A stretch of 64,000 nucleotides of DNA from Moraxella pluranimalium (GCF_002014825.1 NZ_MUYU01000009.1:110896-174895), one strand, 5' to 3'; shown: positions 1-10,360, counted from the stretch's first letter. Numbers and translations are program-made. The notes: a model not told the origin generated them from the letters alone.

Positions 1-1
1 G

Positions 2-298
2 CTTGATGTGCTTGTGGATGAAAAATTGTCCGAAAACTCTGCCGAATTGGGCGCATATTTCCTAGCCGAGCTACAAAAAATCCAAAACCCAAAAATCAAA
101 GAAGTGCGTGGCCGTGGGCTATTCATCGGCGTTGAGCTGACCGAAGCAGCTCGCCCATACTGTGAAGCACTCAAAGAACTTGGCTTGTTGTGCAAAGAGA
201 CGCACGACACCGTGATTCGCTTTGCACCGCCGCTCATCATCACCAAAGATGAGCTAGACCAAGCCTTAGTCAAGATTCGTCAAGTGCTATCTGCTTAA
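2..298 (+). CDS. Ornithine/acetylornithine aminotransferase, C-terminal fragment (cut by window edge)
   Basis: The reading frame is open to the left edge, so only the last ~98 residues of a class III PLP-dependent aminotransferase are present. The segment VRGRGLFIGVEL followed by a region ending RFAPPLIIT and a C-terminal helix is typical of the small domain of RocD/ArgD-type enzymes, which move the delta-amino group of ornithine or acetylornithine to 2-oxoglutarate. The PLP lysine lies outside the window. RocD is somewhat more likely than ArgD from the CKETHDTVIRFAPPL wording, but this cannot be settled from the fragment. An intrinsic terminator follows directly. Confidence 0.8.
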   Translation, partial: LDVLVDEKLSENSAELGAYFLAELQKIQNPKIKEVRGRGLFIGVELTEAARPYCEALKELGLLCKETHDTVIRFAPPLIITKDELDQALVKIRQVLSA

Positions 299-321
299 TG
301 CTTAATGCTATTGCCAAACAA

Positions 322-356
322 AAAAGTCGCACCGTGTTGTGCGACTTTTATTTTTT
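322..356 (+). terminator. Intrinsic terminator after the aminotransferase
   Basis: An 11-bp perfect stem (AAAAGTCGCAC with GTGCGACTTTT), a 6-nt loop and a following T-rich tract lie just downstream of the aminotransferase stop codon. Confidence 0.85.
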
Positions 357-400
357 CCAGATAAATTATTTATAAACTTAATCAAATCAATGACAATTCA

Positions 401-1129
401 CTAAGCATTGACAACGGCAAATTTGCGCTTGGATTTTTTTGGCTCGGTCAATTGGCACATTTGCTCATGGCTGATGATTTGCACTTGCTTGGATGATTTT
501 TGGCTGGCTCGTGCGTGCAGACGAAATGCCACAATCGCAATACTAGCCGCTGCACGGCTTGGGCTTAAAGGCTCAGCCTTATTAAAACCGATGGCAGAAA
601 TGAGTGTATCTTTGGTGCGATTGAGTAGTTGTCTAACACCTGTAACACTCAATGTCGGATTGATGGGCGTGAGTTTTGATAAGCGAAAAATCAGCAATTC
701 TTGGAAATTGAGCGTCTTTAGGTAATATTCGACATCCGCCTTTGCCATCAGCTCATCATTATACTGCGGATTTTCAGCGCCGGTCATCGACAAAAAGAAA
801 AACCGACCCACGCCCTTACTTTGGCACACTCGGGCAAATTCCATATTGTATAGCACATTGACCTGATAAAATTCATCGCGGCTGGCGGTTTGTTCTTTTG
901 ACACGCCAAGACAGCTGAACGCATCAGTATCTTCACCAATCGAGATAGACTCAACCGTCGTGGTCAATGACTGAAAATCAGGCACTTGATAGACCTGCAT
1001 ATTTTCGCTCATCACCTTTGGCTGTGTGCGTGTAATCAAAATCACCGTCTCATACATGGTCGCAAGTTCACGAGCCAATGCCTGACCGACACGCCCCGAA
1101 CCACCAATGATGATCGCTTTTGTTTTCAT
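401..1129 (-). CDS. NAD(P)-binding SDR-like oxidoreductase (atypical)
   Basis: This 242-residue protein begins with a Rossmann dinucleotide-binding motif (IIIGGSGRVGQALAREL). The middle part (CLGVSKEQ, then FFLSMTGAENP, then VEYYLK) matches the atypical short-chain dehydrogenase group related to TIP30/YbjT, where the usual catalytic YxxxK is shifted or missing. Substrate is unknown. It stands alone, divergent from rpsT and convergent with the aminotransferase. Confidence 0.65.
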   Translation of the reverse strand: MKTKAIIIGGSGRVGQALARELATMYETVILITRTQPKVMSENMQVYQVPDFQSLTTTVESISIGEDTDAFSCLGVSKEQTASRDEFYQVNVLYNMEFARVCQSKGVGRFFFLSMTGAENPQYNDELMAKADVEYYLKTLNFQELLIFRLSKLTPINPTLSVTGVRQLLNRTKDTLISAIGFNKAEPLSPSRAAASIAIVAFRLHARASQKSSKQVQIISHEQMCQLTEPKKSKRKFAVVNA

Positions 1130-1305
1130 CTGTTATGAATCGCCAATATAATACTAACAGTCTATTTTATCACAAATCACACGGCGACACGCCAAAAATC
1201 CACAATATATTCATCGGCAAATTGCTACAAAATATAACTTTTACTTCAAATCATCTCAAGCACTCTGATGACAGCATGAAATTAACAAAATTTTGCATTT
1301 TTTTA

Positions 1306-1334
1306 TTGTGGTATGTTTAATAATTTGGTAATAT
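1306..1334 (+). promoter_or_regulatory. Predicted sigma-70 promoter of rpsT
   Basis: A TTGTGG box at 1306-1311 and TAATAT at 1329-1334 are separated by 17 bp in AT-rich DNA upstream of rpsT, leaving a leader of about 95 nt. The rest of the 307-bp gap from 1130 to 1436 shows no gene. S20 is known to regulate its own translation in other bacteria, but no leader structure was identified here. Confidence 0.4.
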
Positions 1335-1436
1335 AGGCGTTTATATTGTCCAAGCGATTAAACCTCCTCACATTTGATCGCACCCACTTTATTCTTAAAC
1401 TTTTAACTTTTTATTTTATCTATAAGGATAAACACA

Positions 1437-1703
1437 ATGGCAAACTCTGCACAAGCTCGCAAACGCGCTCGTCAAAACACTAAGCGTCGCCAACACAACG
1501 CTTCTCAGCGTTCTATGGTTCGTACCTTCATCAAGCGTGTGAATGCTGCAATCGAAGCTAAATCATACGAGCTAGCGACTGAAGCTTATAACAAAGCTGT
1601 GCCAGTAATTGACCGTATGGCGGACAAAGGCATCATCCACAAGAACAAAGCAGCTCGTCATAAGAGCCGTCTAAACGCAGCTGTAAAAGCACTAAAAGGC
1701 TAA
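1437..1703 (+). CDS. rpsT: 30S ribosomal protein S20
   Basis: The 88-residue, strongly basic protein starts [14 protein letters not shown] and has the lysine/arginine-rich helices of bacterial S20, which binds 16S rRNA early in 30S assembly. Length is typical for the family. A purine-rich AAGGATAAAC ribosome site precedes the ATG. It is monocistronic between its own promoter and a strong terminator. Confidence 0.97.
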   Translation: MANSAQARKRARQNTKRRQHNASQRSMVRTFIKRVNAAIEAKSYELATEAYNKAVPVIDRMADKGIIHKNKAARHKSRLNAAVKALKG

Positions 1704-1722
1704 TCACTGCACGCCTTGTGGC

Positions 1723-1751
1723 AAAAAAGACCCTTGATTGGGTCTTTTTTT
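1723..1751 (+). terminator. Intrinsic terminator of rpsT
   Basis: The stem AAAAAAGACCC / GGGTCTTTTTT with loop TTGATT and a run of Ts lies 20 bp after the rpsT stop. The T/A symmetry would let it also stop leftward transcription. Confidence 0.85.
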
Positions 1752-1869
1752 ATGTGTTTTTAAGCTAATGATATTTTGATGTCGCCATGACCTTGACATC
1801 ATTCATTGATACATCTATAGCATCAGCTGACCTAAGTTGGCAATCATAATCACACCGATAAGAATACAC

Positions 1870-2532
1870 TTACCAATGTTTCAATTTCTCCGCCCAAGCA
1901 AGGCATTTTGCGCCAATGCTATCAGCAGAATGACCCATAATATCCGCCGTGACAGCGATATATTCGATTGGATGACCTTGTAAGTCATCACGTAACTGAT
2001 AAATATTATCCAAAGCAATACCGCCAATCACACATAGCGGAAAATCAAATTCGCAAGCTTTGGTCAAAATTTGCCTAGGCACAATATTGGCACGGGGTTT
2101 GGTGATGGATGCAAAAGCCGTACCCATTGCGCCATAACTTGCGCCTTCTCGCTTGGCTTCTTTAAACAGGGCAATATCAGCATGACAAGTACGCCCAATC
2201 ACCACATCTTCGCCCAAAATTTCACGAGCCACACGCACGCTGCCATCACGCTGACCCAAGTGCAAGCCTGTACCAAAATGCGATGCCAATTCCAAATCGT
2301 CATTCATCACCACATCAATATCATAATCATTGGCAAGGCTGACGAGCAGTTCCGCTTCTTTATACACAGTTGCCAAATCAAACTGCTTGAGCGTCACCTT
2401 GCGACGTATCTGTAGTAGTGATACCGCACCTGTATCAAAGGCTCTTTCTAGTTTATCAAGCAAGGTGCTGATTTCATCATCATTGGTAAGCAGGTACAGT
2501 TTCGGTGCTTTGTCTTTACTTTGTATATCCAT
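1870..2532 (-). CDS. thiE: Thiamine phosphate synthase
   Basis: The protein has the TIM-barrel ThiE pattern: LLQIRRK near the N-terminus (phosphate/substrate strand), VVMNDD, GLHLGQRDG, IGRTCH, a GAMGTAFAS strand and VIGGI near the end. ThiE joins HMP-pyrophosphate and thiazole phosphate to thiamine phosphate. The frame is open upstream to 2559, but the ATG at 2532 is preferred because AAGGA precedes it and a TATAAT box overlaps the region just upstream of the longer start. No other thiamine genes are nearby. Confidence 0.85.
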   Translation of the reverse strand: MDIQSKDKAPKLYLLTNDDEISTLLDKLERAFDTGAVSLLQIRRKVTLKQFDLATVYKEAELLVSLANDYDIDVVMNDDLELASHFGTGLHLGQRDGSVRVAREILGEDVVIGRTCHADIALFKEAKREGASYGAMGTAFASITKPRANIVPRQILTKACEFDFPLCVIGGIALDNIYQLRDDLQGHPIEYIAVTADIMGHSADSIGAKCLAWAEKLKHW

Positions 2533-2591
2533 ATCATTCCTTAGCATGGCAAACGGCATCAGGATGAATTATAGCGAAATTTGCAAGTAAA

Positions 2592-2624
2592 TAAAACAAA
2601 AGCTTGAGCAGATGCCCAAGCTTA
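2592..2624 (-). terminator. Intrinsic terminator of the S11 peptidase gene
   Basis: Read on the minus strand, AAGCTTGGGC / GCTCAAGCTT forms a 10-bp stem with one wobble, followed by TTGTTTTATTT. It lies just beyond the peptidase stop. Confidence 0.65.
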
Positions 2625-2640
2625 AGATTTTATCACGCTA

Positions 2641-3810
2641 TTAGCGACGATATGCCAATTCGGTCAAGATACTCTCGGCATCAGACCAGCGGTTCTCGCT
2701 GTTGCTTGCACCTAGCTGAACAATGATTGCGGGACGGTTATTGACATTGGTCTCCATGACGACGCTGTAGCCTGCTTCACGGATAAAGCCAGTTTTTTGG
2801 ACGCCGATTGGATAAGTACCTTCACGCACCAGACGGTTGGTGTTGTTGCCCTTGTAGGTGCGGTTGCCTGAGTTGTAGTTGGCGATATAAAAATCGTATT
2901 GTGGCGCAGTTGAGAAATTGCGGATGCTATGATAGCGCGGATCTGTATTGACCGCTTTCATCATCTTGACCAAATCCGTCGCTGATGAGCGGTTACGTGG
3001 GTCTAGACCTGATGTATCGCTAAATGCCGTTTGGTACATACCCAGCTCTTGTGCCTTGCGGTTCATGGCATCGATAAACGCATCATAACCACCCGGATAA
3101 GTACGTCCAAGCGCTTTGGCAGCAGGGTTCTCTGAACGCATCAACATCATCAAGGTAAACTCTGAGCGTGTCATGCGATCACCCGCTTTGAGGCGTGTGC
3201 TAGCTTGCTTAGCACCCACCAAATCCGATGCAATCAAGGTAATTTCTTCACGCATATCAAGCTGTGCATCTAGAATAACCATCGCTGTCATCACTTTACT
3301 GATCGATGCGATAGAACGCTGTACATCGGCATTTTTTGCAAATAGCACTTGATCTGATTGGATATCATAAACCAATACCGCCGCTGAGCGTGGTGAAATC
3401 GCTAGCTGATCACCAGCAAAGCTTGAACCTGAGCTAAAATTGTAGTTATTATACTGCTGAGTGCTGTAGTTGGTTGATGCTTGGGCTTGTACAGGCTGAC
3501 TACCCGCAGGTGCGACCGATACCGTTTGGCTTTGGCTTAGCTGTGGTGCTGGCGCAGGTGTTGATGTATAAGTGGGTGCTGGCTCGTAGTATTCGCTTTG
3601 GCTGATGGTATAAGTCGGCGTGCTTTGTACAGTGACACTCTCACCGACTGCATAGGCACGCTGATTGCTGGTTGTGACGCCATTTGTACTACTAACAGTT
3701 TTGGATTGACTGTTATCGACCACAAATGCTGATGCACTTGAACTTGCCACGACCGCCAGCATCAACGCTAGGTGTTTGCTCGTTCGTTTTGTAAATTGGG
3801 TTGGTTTCAT
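2641..3810 (-). CDS. pbpG: D-alanyl-D-alanine endopeptidase, peptidase S11 (PbpG-like)
   Basis: This is a 389-residue exported penicillin-binding protein. An N-terminal signal segment (residues ~10-29, ending SASA) is followed by about 100 residues rich in Gln, Ser, Thr and Pro, which probably act as a linker. The serine-peptidase domain then shows all three motifs: S169-I-S-K172, S226-E-N and K339-T-G. It should cleave peptidoglycan cross-links or trim D-Ala in the periplasm. The long low-complexity linker is unusual compared with E. coli PBP7. GAGGATT precedes the ATG. PbpG is the best match by motif order; DacA-type carboxypeptidase is the alternative. Confidence 0.85.
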   Translation of the reverse strand: MKPTQFTKRTSKHLALMLAVVASSSASAFVVDNSQSKTVSSTNGVTTSNQRAYAVGESVTVQSTPTYTISQSEYYEPAPTYTSTPAPAPQLSQSQTVSVAPAGSQPVQAQASTNYSTQQYNNYNFSSGSSFAGDQLAISPRSAAVLVYDIQSDQVLFAKNADVQRSIASISKVMTAMVILDAQLDMREEITLIASDLVGAKQASTRLKAGDRMTRSEFTLMMLMRSENPAAKALGRTYPGGYDAFIDAMNRKAQELGMYQTAFSDTSGLDPRNRSSATDLVKMMKAVNTDPRYHSIRNFSTAPQYDFYIANYNSGNRTYKGNNTNRLVREGTYPIGVQKTGFIREAGYSVVMETNVNNRPAIIVQLGASNSENRWSDAESILTELAYRR

Positions 3811-4270
3811 GCTTAATCCTCATTTGTTGGGCAATACTACCCACGCAGACACTGTGTCCACTTTAATCAACCGCCCCATCACTCATCTCATGAATGATAA
3901 GACAACTGTCACCATGCGTCTCAAGTCCTGCAAATTGATTTATTATTCATCATATCTATCATGATTTGACAGGATTTGGACACACTTTTCTTAATTTAAT
4001 TGTAGCACATTTTGGCTGTAATGGTTGTGCAAGATGGCTGATTTTTGAGCAAATCTCACAAAAACACTGAACAATATCCCAAATTTTATAGAATTACACC
4101 AATTCATAAAAGATTGGAAATAATGGCGTAACGCTTGAGCAAGACTTTTTATCAATTTTTCTAACACAGGGCAGGCTTGATTGAGCAAATTGAAAATTTC
4201 CCAAGCAATTCAATGACAAGATATCGCCATTTTGGTACAATGTCCACAAATACTATGCAAAGGCAAAATA
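3811..4270. other. Intergenic region between divergent genes
   Basis: About 460 bp separate the minus-strand S11 peptidase from the plus-strand response regulator. The sequence is AT-rich and should hold both promoters. The short reading frames inside it have no good ribosome sites or recognisable products, and no structured RNA was seen. Confidence 0.5.
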
Positions 4271-4909
4271 ATGATTAAAGTATTGGTCGTTGATGACCAT
4301 GATTTGGTGCGAATGGGCATCACTCGTATGCTCGATGACTCACCCGAAATTGAAGTCGTCGGCGAAGCGGATAATGGTGATAGTGCCGTGCTACAGGCGA
4401 GAGCCCTCTGCCCTGATGTGATTTTGCTGGATGTCAATATGCCAAATATTGACGGTGTCGAAGCCACTCGCCGTATCAAACAGCATAATGCCGATATCAA
4501 GATTTTGGCGGTGTCCAGCCTATCGGCACAGCCATATCCGTCTATGCTACTCAAAGCGGGCGTCAATGGCTATATCACCAAAGGCACACCGCTTGATGAG
4601 ATGATACGTGCAATCAAAAAAGTACATACAGGCTCACGCTATTTTAGCCATGATGTCGCCGAACAGCTTGCCGAGACCGTGCTAGGTGAGCAAGCCGAAT
4701 CGCCTTTTGATGCACTGTCCGAACGTGAAAAACAAGTGGCGATGATGGTGGTCAATTGCCAAAGCACACAACAAATCGCTGACCAGCTGTTTGTCAGTGC
4801 CAAGACGGTCAATACTTACCGCTATCGCATTTTTGAAAAATTAGGCATTGATAGCGATGTCAAGCTAACACACCTAGCCATCAGACATGGGCTTGTACAA
4901 GCAAACTAG
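4271..4909 (+). CDS. Response regulator, NarL/FixJ type, GacA/UvrY-like
   Basis: The 212-residue protein has a receiver domain (VVDDHD at 6-11, phospho-acceptor D54 in LLDVNMP, conserved K near 104) and a C-terminal LuxR-type helix-turn-helix (LSEREKQVAMMV ... VSAKTVNTYRYRIFEKL). The sequence is closest by eye to GacA/UvrY, the regulators of small RsmYZ/CsrB-type RNAs. No sensor kinase is adjacent, as is usual for GacA. The ATG at 4271 was chosen over an upstream in-frame codon because the receiver fold begins there. A terminator shared with ctpA follows. Confidence 0.85.
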   Translation: MIKVLVVDDHDLVRMGITRMLDDSPEIEVVGEADNGDSAVLQARALCPDVILLDVNMPNIDGVEATRRIKQHNADIKILAVSSLSAQPYPSMLLKAGVNGYITKGTPLDEMIRAIKKVHTGSRYFSHDVAEQLAETVLGEQAESPFDALSEREKQVAMMVVNCQSTQQIADQLFVSAKTVNTYRYRIFEKLGIDSDVKLTHLAIRHGLVQAN

Positions 4910-4973
4910 CATCGCAATCATCAGCTTTATTAGCTTTGATAGACTGCTTAACTTTGATATACACTTAAAAAGC

Positions 4974-5004
4974 AAAAGCATGGTACGATCACCATGCTTT
5001 TTTT
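4974..5004. terminator. Bidirectional terminator between the regulator and ctpA
   Basis: The stem AAAAGCATGGT / ACCATGCTTTTTTT with a short loop lies between two convergent genes. The A-run on one side and the T-run on the other allow use in both directions. Confidence 0.75.
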
Positions 5005-5049
5005 AATTTGACCAATGATACCAACCGGATACTATCTCAACTCCAGCTG

Positions 5050-6453
5050 TCAAAATCCACCCACAGGGCTAAACTCAATCCCTTCACCATCAGGTAGCTT
5101 GCCTTTATCCATCAAATCAAGCGTCAACGTCAGCCAATCAGTCTCATCACCTGCGGATACTTCAAAATTCACATCAGGCACGACGCCAATTTTGTCAATT
5201 TTTTCGCCTTTTGGGGTAAGATAATGCGCTGTGGTCAGCTTGATACCTTGATTATTGCCAATCGGGATGACAGACTGCACCGAGCCTTTGCCATAACTGG
5301 TCTCACCCACCACTAGGGCACGCTGATGTGTCTGCAATGCCGAAGCCAAGACTTCAGACGCAGATGCCGAATAGCGATTTTGTAGGATAATCACAGGCAC
5401 AGCTTCAAGCAAAGGTGAGCCTTGTGTCTCTAGCACTCGCTCGATGCCGTTGCGGTTTTGTACTTGTGTCACCACCTGCTTACGCATGAATAGCGATGCC
5501 ACATCCACCGCTGCATCTAGCACTCCGCCCGGGTTGTTGCGCACATCAATCACAATGCCCTGCACTGGCTGATTGATACGTGCGATATACTCAAGAATAT
5601 CTTGGCGAGTGTTATTTTGGAACACGGGCAGCTTGATGATGGCGATACCGTTTCGAGTTAGCACTTCGATGCTGGTTTTTTGGATTTGGTCACGCAACAA
5701 ATTGGTGGTCTGCTTTGAGCGACCAGCACGAGAAAAAGTCACATCAACACTCGTACCCGCAATACCACTCAACAGCTGCACCACATCATTTTCGCTTTGG
5801 TTTTGGTTCAATTTCACATCGCCAATTTGATGTAAATAATCTCCTACAGCAATCCCTGCAAGCTTGGCAGGTGAGTCAGGACTGACTTCTGTAACCACCC
5901 AATGCGCATCTTTGTTTTGCCAAAGCGCCTTTAGTCCGACACTTGCCACATTGCCCGATGTGAATGACTGCAAATTAGCAAATGCTTGGGCATCCAAAAA
6001 TTCCGCATTGCGGTCCACACGGTTGAGCATCCCATTAATCGCATGATAAAACAGCACTTCATCATTCACAGGCTCGACATACTCACGGCGCATCAAATCC
6101 ACCGCCTGCACAAAGGTCTTGAGCGTCGTTGGGCTAATCGCATCAAGTGGTACGCGTCCAGAATGCAATCCTTCGATGTTATGCAGTTGATTTGGCTGAG
6201 TATCAAGCACTTCCAGATTGGTCGCAGTGCCGTTATCAGTCGCAAGCTCATCCAAAGGTGCGATATCATCAGTCGCCGCCGATTCGGTCGTTGCCACCTG
6301 TATGGGCACAGGCAAGGCAGGATTTGGCTTGGACAAGCCCAATAACTGCCCAACCTTAACCAAAGAATCAGGCATCTGCGCTGATGATGACATCGGTACT
6401 GCCAATGCCATCATCATAGCCACACCAAGCGCTGTCAGTGAAGACGGTTTCAT
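5050..6453 (-). CDS. ctpA: C-terminal processing peptidase, S41 family
   Basis: The 467-residue protein has a signal peptide (to about residue 27, ending SSSAQ), a PDZ domain (GLKALWQN ... SPAKLAGIAVGDYL) and a tail-specific protease domain with VIDVRNNPGG, the nucleophile region SASASEVLASAL and the general-base region GETSYGKGSVQ. Such enzymes trim C-termini of periplasmic proteins, often peptidoglycan hydrolases. The ATG at 6453 is preferred over a TTG two codons upstream. It lies 30 bp behind gpmI on the same strand and may be cotranscribed with it. Confidence 0.9.
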   Translation of the reverse strand: MKPSSLTALGVAMMMALAVPMSSSAQMPDSLVKVGQLLGLSKPNPALPVPIQVATTESAATDDIAPLDELATDNGTATNLEVLDTQPNQLHNIEGLHSGRVPLDAISPTTLKTFVQAVDLMRREYVEPVNDEVLFYHAINGMLNRVDRNAEFLDAQAFANLQSFTSGNVASVGLKALWQNKDAHWVVTEVSPDSPAKLAGIAVGDYLHQIGDVKLNQNQSENDVVQLLSGIAGTSVDVTFSRAGRSKQTTNLLRDQIQKTSIEVLTRNGIAIIKLPVFQNNTRQDILEYIARINQPVQGIVIDVRNNPGGVLDAAVDVASLFMRKQVVTQVQNRNGIERVLETQGSPLLEAVPVIILQNRYSASASEVLASALQTHQRALVVGETSYGKGSVQSVIPIGNNQGIKLTTAHYLTPKGEKIDKIGVVPDVNFEVSAGDETDWLTLTLDLMDKGKLPDGEGIEFSPVGGF

Positions 6454-6483
6454 AATCAATGCCCTATAAAGGTCAAAGCCAAT

Positions 6484-8055
6484 TTATGCAGTTTCGACAA
6501 GCAAGCTTGAGCCTGTCATTTCGCTTGGCTTATCAATACCCATCAAATGCAAAATGGTTGGCGATACATCGCACAGCTTACCGCCATCACGCACGCTCAC
6601 TGCTTTGTCGCCCACATAGATGAATGGCACAAGCTCGGTCGTATGCTGTGTATGCACCTGTCCGCTGTCATAGTCTTGCATTTGCTCGCAGTTGCCATGA
6701 TCGGCAGTAATGAGCAGATGACCACCCATCGCACGCACATGCTTGACGACTTCGCCAATGCAAGTATCCACCGCTTCAACCGCTTTGACCGCCGCATCAA
6801 ATACACCTGAATGCCCCACCATATCGCCATTGGCATAGTTGATAATCAGCACATCATATTTGCCCGAATCGATGGCGGCGTTGAGTTTCTCGGTGACCTC
6901 AAAGGCGCTCATTTCAGGCTTAAGATCATAAGTCTTGACATCAGGGCTATTGACCAAGATGCGATCTTCGCCAGCAAATAGCTCTTCACGACCACCACTA
7001 AAGAAGAAAGTCACATGGGCGTATTTCTCAGTCTCTGCGATGCGCAGCTGAGTTTTGCCAAGTTTTTCTAAATACTCACCTAAAGTATTAGCAAGGCTTG
7101 TTGGCTCATAAGCAATGCTTGTCTTGGCATTATTTTCAAGTTCATCTGAATACTTGGTCAGCATTACAAATGCCGATAGCTCAGGCACGATATGACGCTC
7201 AAAACCGCTAAATTCAGGATCAACGAAAGCCAGGCTAATTTCACGAGCACGGTCGGCACGGAAATTCATAAAAATCACGCCATCATTATCACAGACCACG
7301 CCATCTTCTTCGATAAAGGTCGCTTGGACAAACTCATCGGTTTCGCCTGCTGCGTACGCCATTTCGATCGCTTGCAAGGCAGACTGTGCTGTGCGCTCCG
7401 ATTTACCTTCGGTCAATAGCTCAAAGCAGGCTTCGACACGATCCCAGCGCTTGTCACGATCCATCGCATAAAAACGACCGATGACGCTGGCGATTTTGGC
7501 TTCACCATCATACTCTTGATTAAGAGTAGTTAAATAATTCTCAAGGTCAGTGACATAGCCTTCGGCGGATTTTGGTGGGGTATCACGACCATCCAAGAAC
7601 GCATGGATAAACACCTGCATCGCACCTTCGGCCAAGGCAAGCTTTGCCATCGCCTTGATATGATCGATGTGTGCATGGACACCGCCATCAGACAATAGCC
7701 CCAAGATATGCACCGCACCTTCATTATCAATCGTCGCTTTGACTGCATTCACCAGCGCAGGATTCTTGAAAAACTCGCCCGTATCAATCTCATTCATAAT
7801 GCGAGTAGAATCTTGGAACAAGATACGGCCTGCACCCAAATTCATATGCCCCACTTCTGAGTTGCCAAATTGACCATCAGGCAAACCCACATCCAAACCA
7901 GAGCCTGAAATCAGTCCATTTGGGCAAGTGGCAGTCAGCGCGTCAAGATTTGGTGTATTGGCGGCAAGCACCGCATTATCTCGTGGGTCTTCACGGTGTC
8001 CAACACCATCCAAGATCATCAGCACATGGGGGATTTTTTTGCTTTGAGTGGTCAT
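6484..8055 (-). CDS. gpmI: 2,3-bisphosphoglycerate-independent phosphoglycerate mutase
   Basis: The 523-residue length and motifs fit iPGM: an N-terminal metal site in MILDGVG, the phosphoserine in GNSEVGHMN (S66), the DGRDTPP segment, FFFSGGREE and the C-terminal [10 protein letters not shown] metal site. It interconverts 3- and 2-phosphoglycerate in glycolysis, using two manganese ions. GGAG precedes the ATG. It is separated from purF by a terminator. Confidence 0.96.
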   Translation of the reverse strand: MTTQSKKIPHVLMILDGVGHREDPRDNAVLAANTPNLDALTATCPNGLISGSGLDVGLPDGQFGNSEVGHMNLGAGRILFQDSTRIMNEIDTGEFFKNPALVNAVKATIDNEGAVHILGLLSDGGVHAHIDHIKAMAKLALAEGAMQVFIHAFLDGRDTPPKSAEGYVTDLENYLTTLNQEYDGEAKIASVIGRFYAMDRDKRWDRVEACFELLTEGKSERTAQSALQAIEMAYAAGETDEFVQATFIEEDGVVCDNDGVIFMNFRADRAREISLAFVDPEFSGFERHIVPELSAFVMLTKYSDELENNAKTSIAYEPTSLANTLGEYLEKLGKTQLRIAETEKYAHVTFFFSGGREELFAGEDRILVNSPDVKTYDLKPEMSAFEVTEKLNAAIDSGKYDVLIINYANGDMVGHSGVFDAAVKAVEAVDTCIGEVVKHVRAMGGHLLITADHGNCEQMQDYDSGQVHTQHTTELVPFIYVGDKAVSVRDGGKLCDVSPTILHLMGIDKPSEMTGSSLLVETA

Positions 8056-8150
8056 GTATTGCTCCAGATTGTATTTTCCATCTTATCATGATGGCTAAAA
8101 TTGATTGCATTAGTATAGCACAAAAAGCCATTTGACAAAAATTTCATCAT

Positions 8151-8181
8151 AAAAAAAGCACTTGATGAACAAGTGCTTTTA
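8151..8181 (-). terminator. Intrinsic terminator of purF
   Basis: On the minus strand AAAAGCACTTG / CAAGTGCTTTT forms an 11-bp stem followed by seven Ts, 7 bp after the purF stop. Confidence 0.85.
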
Positions 8182-8187
8182 GAAAAA

Positions 8188-9717
8188 TTATACCGCTGAC
8201 ACACCTGTCATATCCACTGGGGTGTCAACTAGGCTGATGCCTTTGTCTTTGGCGGCATCATTGCGGCGGTTTTGTAGCTCGGTCAAATACGCTTCGTCAA
8301 TATTACCAGCGATATATTTACCGTCAAATACCGAGCAATCAAAGCCATGTACACGACTGTGCTTGGTATCGTTGACCGCTTCAATCAAGTCATCCAAATC
8401 TTGGAAAATCAAGCGATCAGCACCGATAATCTCACGCACCTCTTCAACACTACGGCCCGCTGAAATCAGCTCGCTACGCACAGGCATATCGATGCCATAG
8501 ACATTTGGGTACATCACAGGTGGCGCAGCAGAGGCAAAAAAGACATTCTTAGCGCCCGCATCACGAGCCATTTGGATGATTTCATGGCAAGTTGTACCAC
8601 GCACGATGGAGTCATCGACCAATAAGACGTTCTTGTTCTTAAACTCTAGAGAAACAGCGTTTAGCTTTTGGCGAACGCTCTTTTTGCGCTGCTGCTGACC
8701 TGGCATAATAAAGGTACGGCCAATGTAGCGGTTCTTATTAAAGCCTTCACGGTATTTGACATTCAAATGGTGTGCAAGCTCAAGTGCAGAGTTACGAGAA
8801 GTATCAGGAATTGGAATCACAACATCGATACCATGATCCTCACCCCACTCACGCAGGATTTGCTCAGCAAGCTTTTCGCCCATACGCATACGAGCCTTAT
8901 GCACTGAGATATTATCGATGATCGAATCAGGACGGGCAAAATACACATATTCAAAAATACATGGCGTGTATTGACCTTCTGCCACTTCGACACACTGATG
9001 TGTGTGTAGATTGTGATTAAGATCAATATACAACGCTTCGCCCGGTGCGATGTCACGAATCACTTCAAAGCCAAGCGCCTGTAGTGCCACTGACTCTGAT
9101 GCCACCATATACTCGACGCCTTTTTCGGTCAGGCGACGACCATAAATCAATGGGCGGATGCCGTTTGGATCACGAAACGCCACCAAGCCATGACCGGTGA
9201 TAATCGCCACCACACCATAAGCACCATCACAGCGTTTATAGACTTTTTTGAGCGCATCAAAGATGTCTTGTGGCTCTAGCGCAGTTTTGGTGAATTTTTG
9301 TAGTTCATGCGCAAAGATATTTAGCAATACTTCAGAATCTGACTGCGTATTTAGATGGCGGCGGTCTTCTTCGTACAGTTCGCGCGCCAATTTATCGGCA
9401 TTAGTCAAATTGCCATTATGCGCTAGTGCAATACCGTATGGCGAGTTGACATACAAAGGCTGTGCTTCAGCGGTGCTAGATGTACCTGCCGTTGGGTAGC
9501 GGACATGACCAATACCGCAATTGCCCACCAGTCGTACCATATGCTTATTCATAAACACATCACGCACCATGCCGTTGTCTTTACGCAGATATAAGCGATT
9601 GTCCTTTAGGGTGACAATCCCTGCTGCATCCTGACCACGATGTTGTAGCATGGTTAGACCATCATATAACATTTGGTTGACTGGTTCATGCGCCATGATA
9701 CCGATTACGCCACACAT
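8188..9717 (-). CDS. purF: Amidophosphoribosyltransferase
   Basis: The start at 9717 places Cys2 at the mature N-terminus (MCGVIGIM), the nucleophile of the N-terminal glutamine hydrolase domain. Further motifs are QHRGQDAAG, the [14 protein letters not shown] loop and the PRPP-binding [13 protein letters not shown] in the C-terminal half. PurF makes phosphoribosylamine from PRPP and glutamine, the first step of purine synthesis. The frame stays open 12 codons upstream but that extension would bury Cys2. At 509 residues it is of normal size. It follows cvpA, a gene order shared with many proteobacteria. Confidence 0.97.
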   Translation of the reverse strand: MCGVIGIMAHEPVNQMLYDGLTMLQHRGQDAAGIVTLKDNRLYLRKDNGMVRDVFMNKHMVRLVGNCGIGHVRYPTAGTSSTAEAQPLYVNSPYGIALAHNGNLTNADKLARELYEEDRRHLNTQSDSEVLLNIFAHELQKFTKTALEPQDIFDALKKVYKRCDGAYGVVAIITGHGLVAFRDPNGIRPLIYGRRLTEKGVEYMVASESVALQALGFEVIRDIAPGEALYIDLNHNLHTHQCVEVAEGQYTPCIFEYVYFARPDSIIDNISVHKARMRMGEKLAEQILREWGEDHGIDVVIPIPDTSRNSALELAHHLNVKYREGFNKNRYIGRTFIMPGQQQRKKSVRQKLNAVSLEFKNKNVLLVDDSIVRGTTCHEIIQMARDAGAKNVFFASAAPPVMYPNVYGIDMPVRSELISAGRSVEEVREIIGADRLIFQDLDDLIEAVNDTKHSRVHGFDCSVFDGKYIAGNIDEAYLTELQNRRNDAAKDKGISLVDTPVDMTGVSAV

Positions 9718-9831
9718 AAGAGCTCCAATTTTAGTCAATGCAATGAATTGCAAATTATTTAATAAAAATAATCAATTTATCGTCAAAACAGGCAGTTAAA
9801 TCATACTAACGGTAATGCCGATTTTGATGAA

Positions 9832-10347
9832 CTATTTATAGGGATTTTCTAGCTGATTCCAAGTCTGACCCAAAGTTTCTTGCAATAAAGTCTTGGCAAC
9901 CGGTGCATACGGCAACAGCGCAGGCACAAGTACCGAATTTTGGACGCTGTTTTGGACGCTTGGGACTTTTAGCAATAACGGTGCAATGATACTCAGCACA
10001 ATCAGCACCTTGAGCACGCCCACGCCTGCACCAAGCACACCGCCTGCCAAGCGGTCAAGAAAACCAAGCTTGAGCGCTGATACTGTCTTGGTCAAGGTGC
10101 TAGCAATCAATTGTACACCGACCACCACCGCAAGCATCACCGCCAAGAACGCCATAGCAATCTGCAATACCTGACTGTCTGTGATACCAACAAACCAGTA
10201 AGCAAAATCATCCGCCATCTTGGATGCGATAATCAGTGCAAGTAGCCACGATACCAATGCTGCTAAGGTCTTAATCACGCCTGCACGAAAGCCACGCCAC
10301 AAACCCATAAACACCACAAAAGTGATGATAATATCAAGCCATGCCAT
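9832..10347 (-). CDS. cvpA: CvpA family membrane protein
   Basis: This 171-residue protein has four predicted transmembrane segments and the conserved N-terminal pattern (DIIITFVVFMGLWRGFRAGVIK). CvpA homologues are needed for colicin V export and, in several species, envelope stress tolerance. The usual position directly upstream of purF is kept. The ATG at 10347 is preferred over a TTG one codon earlier. It starts 14 bp after pyrD ends, suggesting one transcript. Confidence 0.9.
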   Translation of the reverse strand: MAWLDIIITFVVFMGLWRGFRAGVIKTLAALVSWLLALIIASKMADDFAYWFVGITDSQVLQIAMAFLAVMLAVVVGVQLIASTLTKTVSALKLGFLDRLAGGVLGAGVGVLKVLIVLSIIAPLLLKVPSVQNSVQNSVLVPALLPYAPVAKTLLQETLGQTWNQLENPYK

Positions 10348-10360
10348 CAATCAAATCCAC

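Noticed and set aside
1120..1320. 66-codon plus-strand ORF upstream of rpsT
   Set aside because: It overlaps the start of a convincing minus-strand gene and runs through the rpsT promoter region without a ribosome site.
2071..2415. 114-codon plus-strand ORF
   Set aside because: It is a shadow of thiE, which has clear family motifs on the minus strand.
3991..4188. 65-codon minus-strand ORF in the gap between pbpG and the response regulator
   Set aside because: No ribosome site, no recognisable product, and AT-rich composition typical of intergenic DNA.
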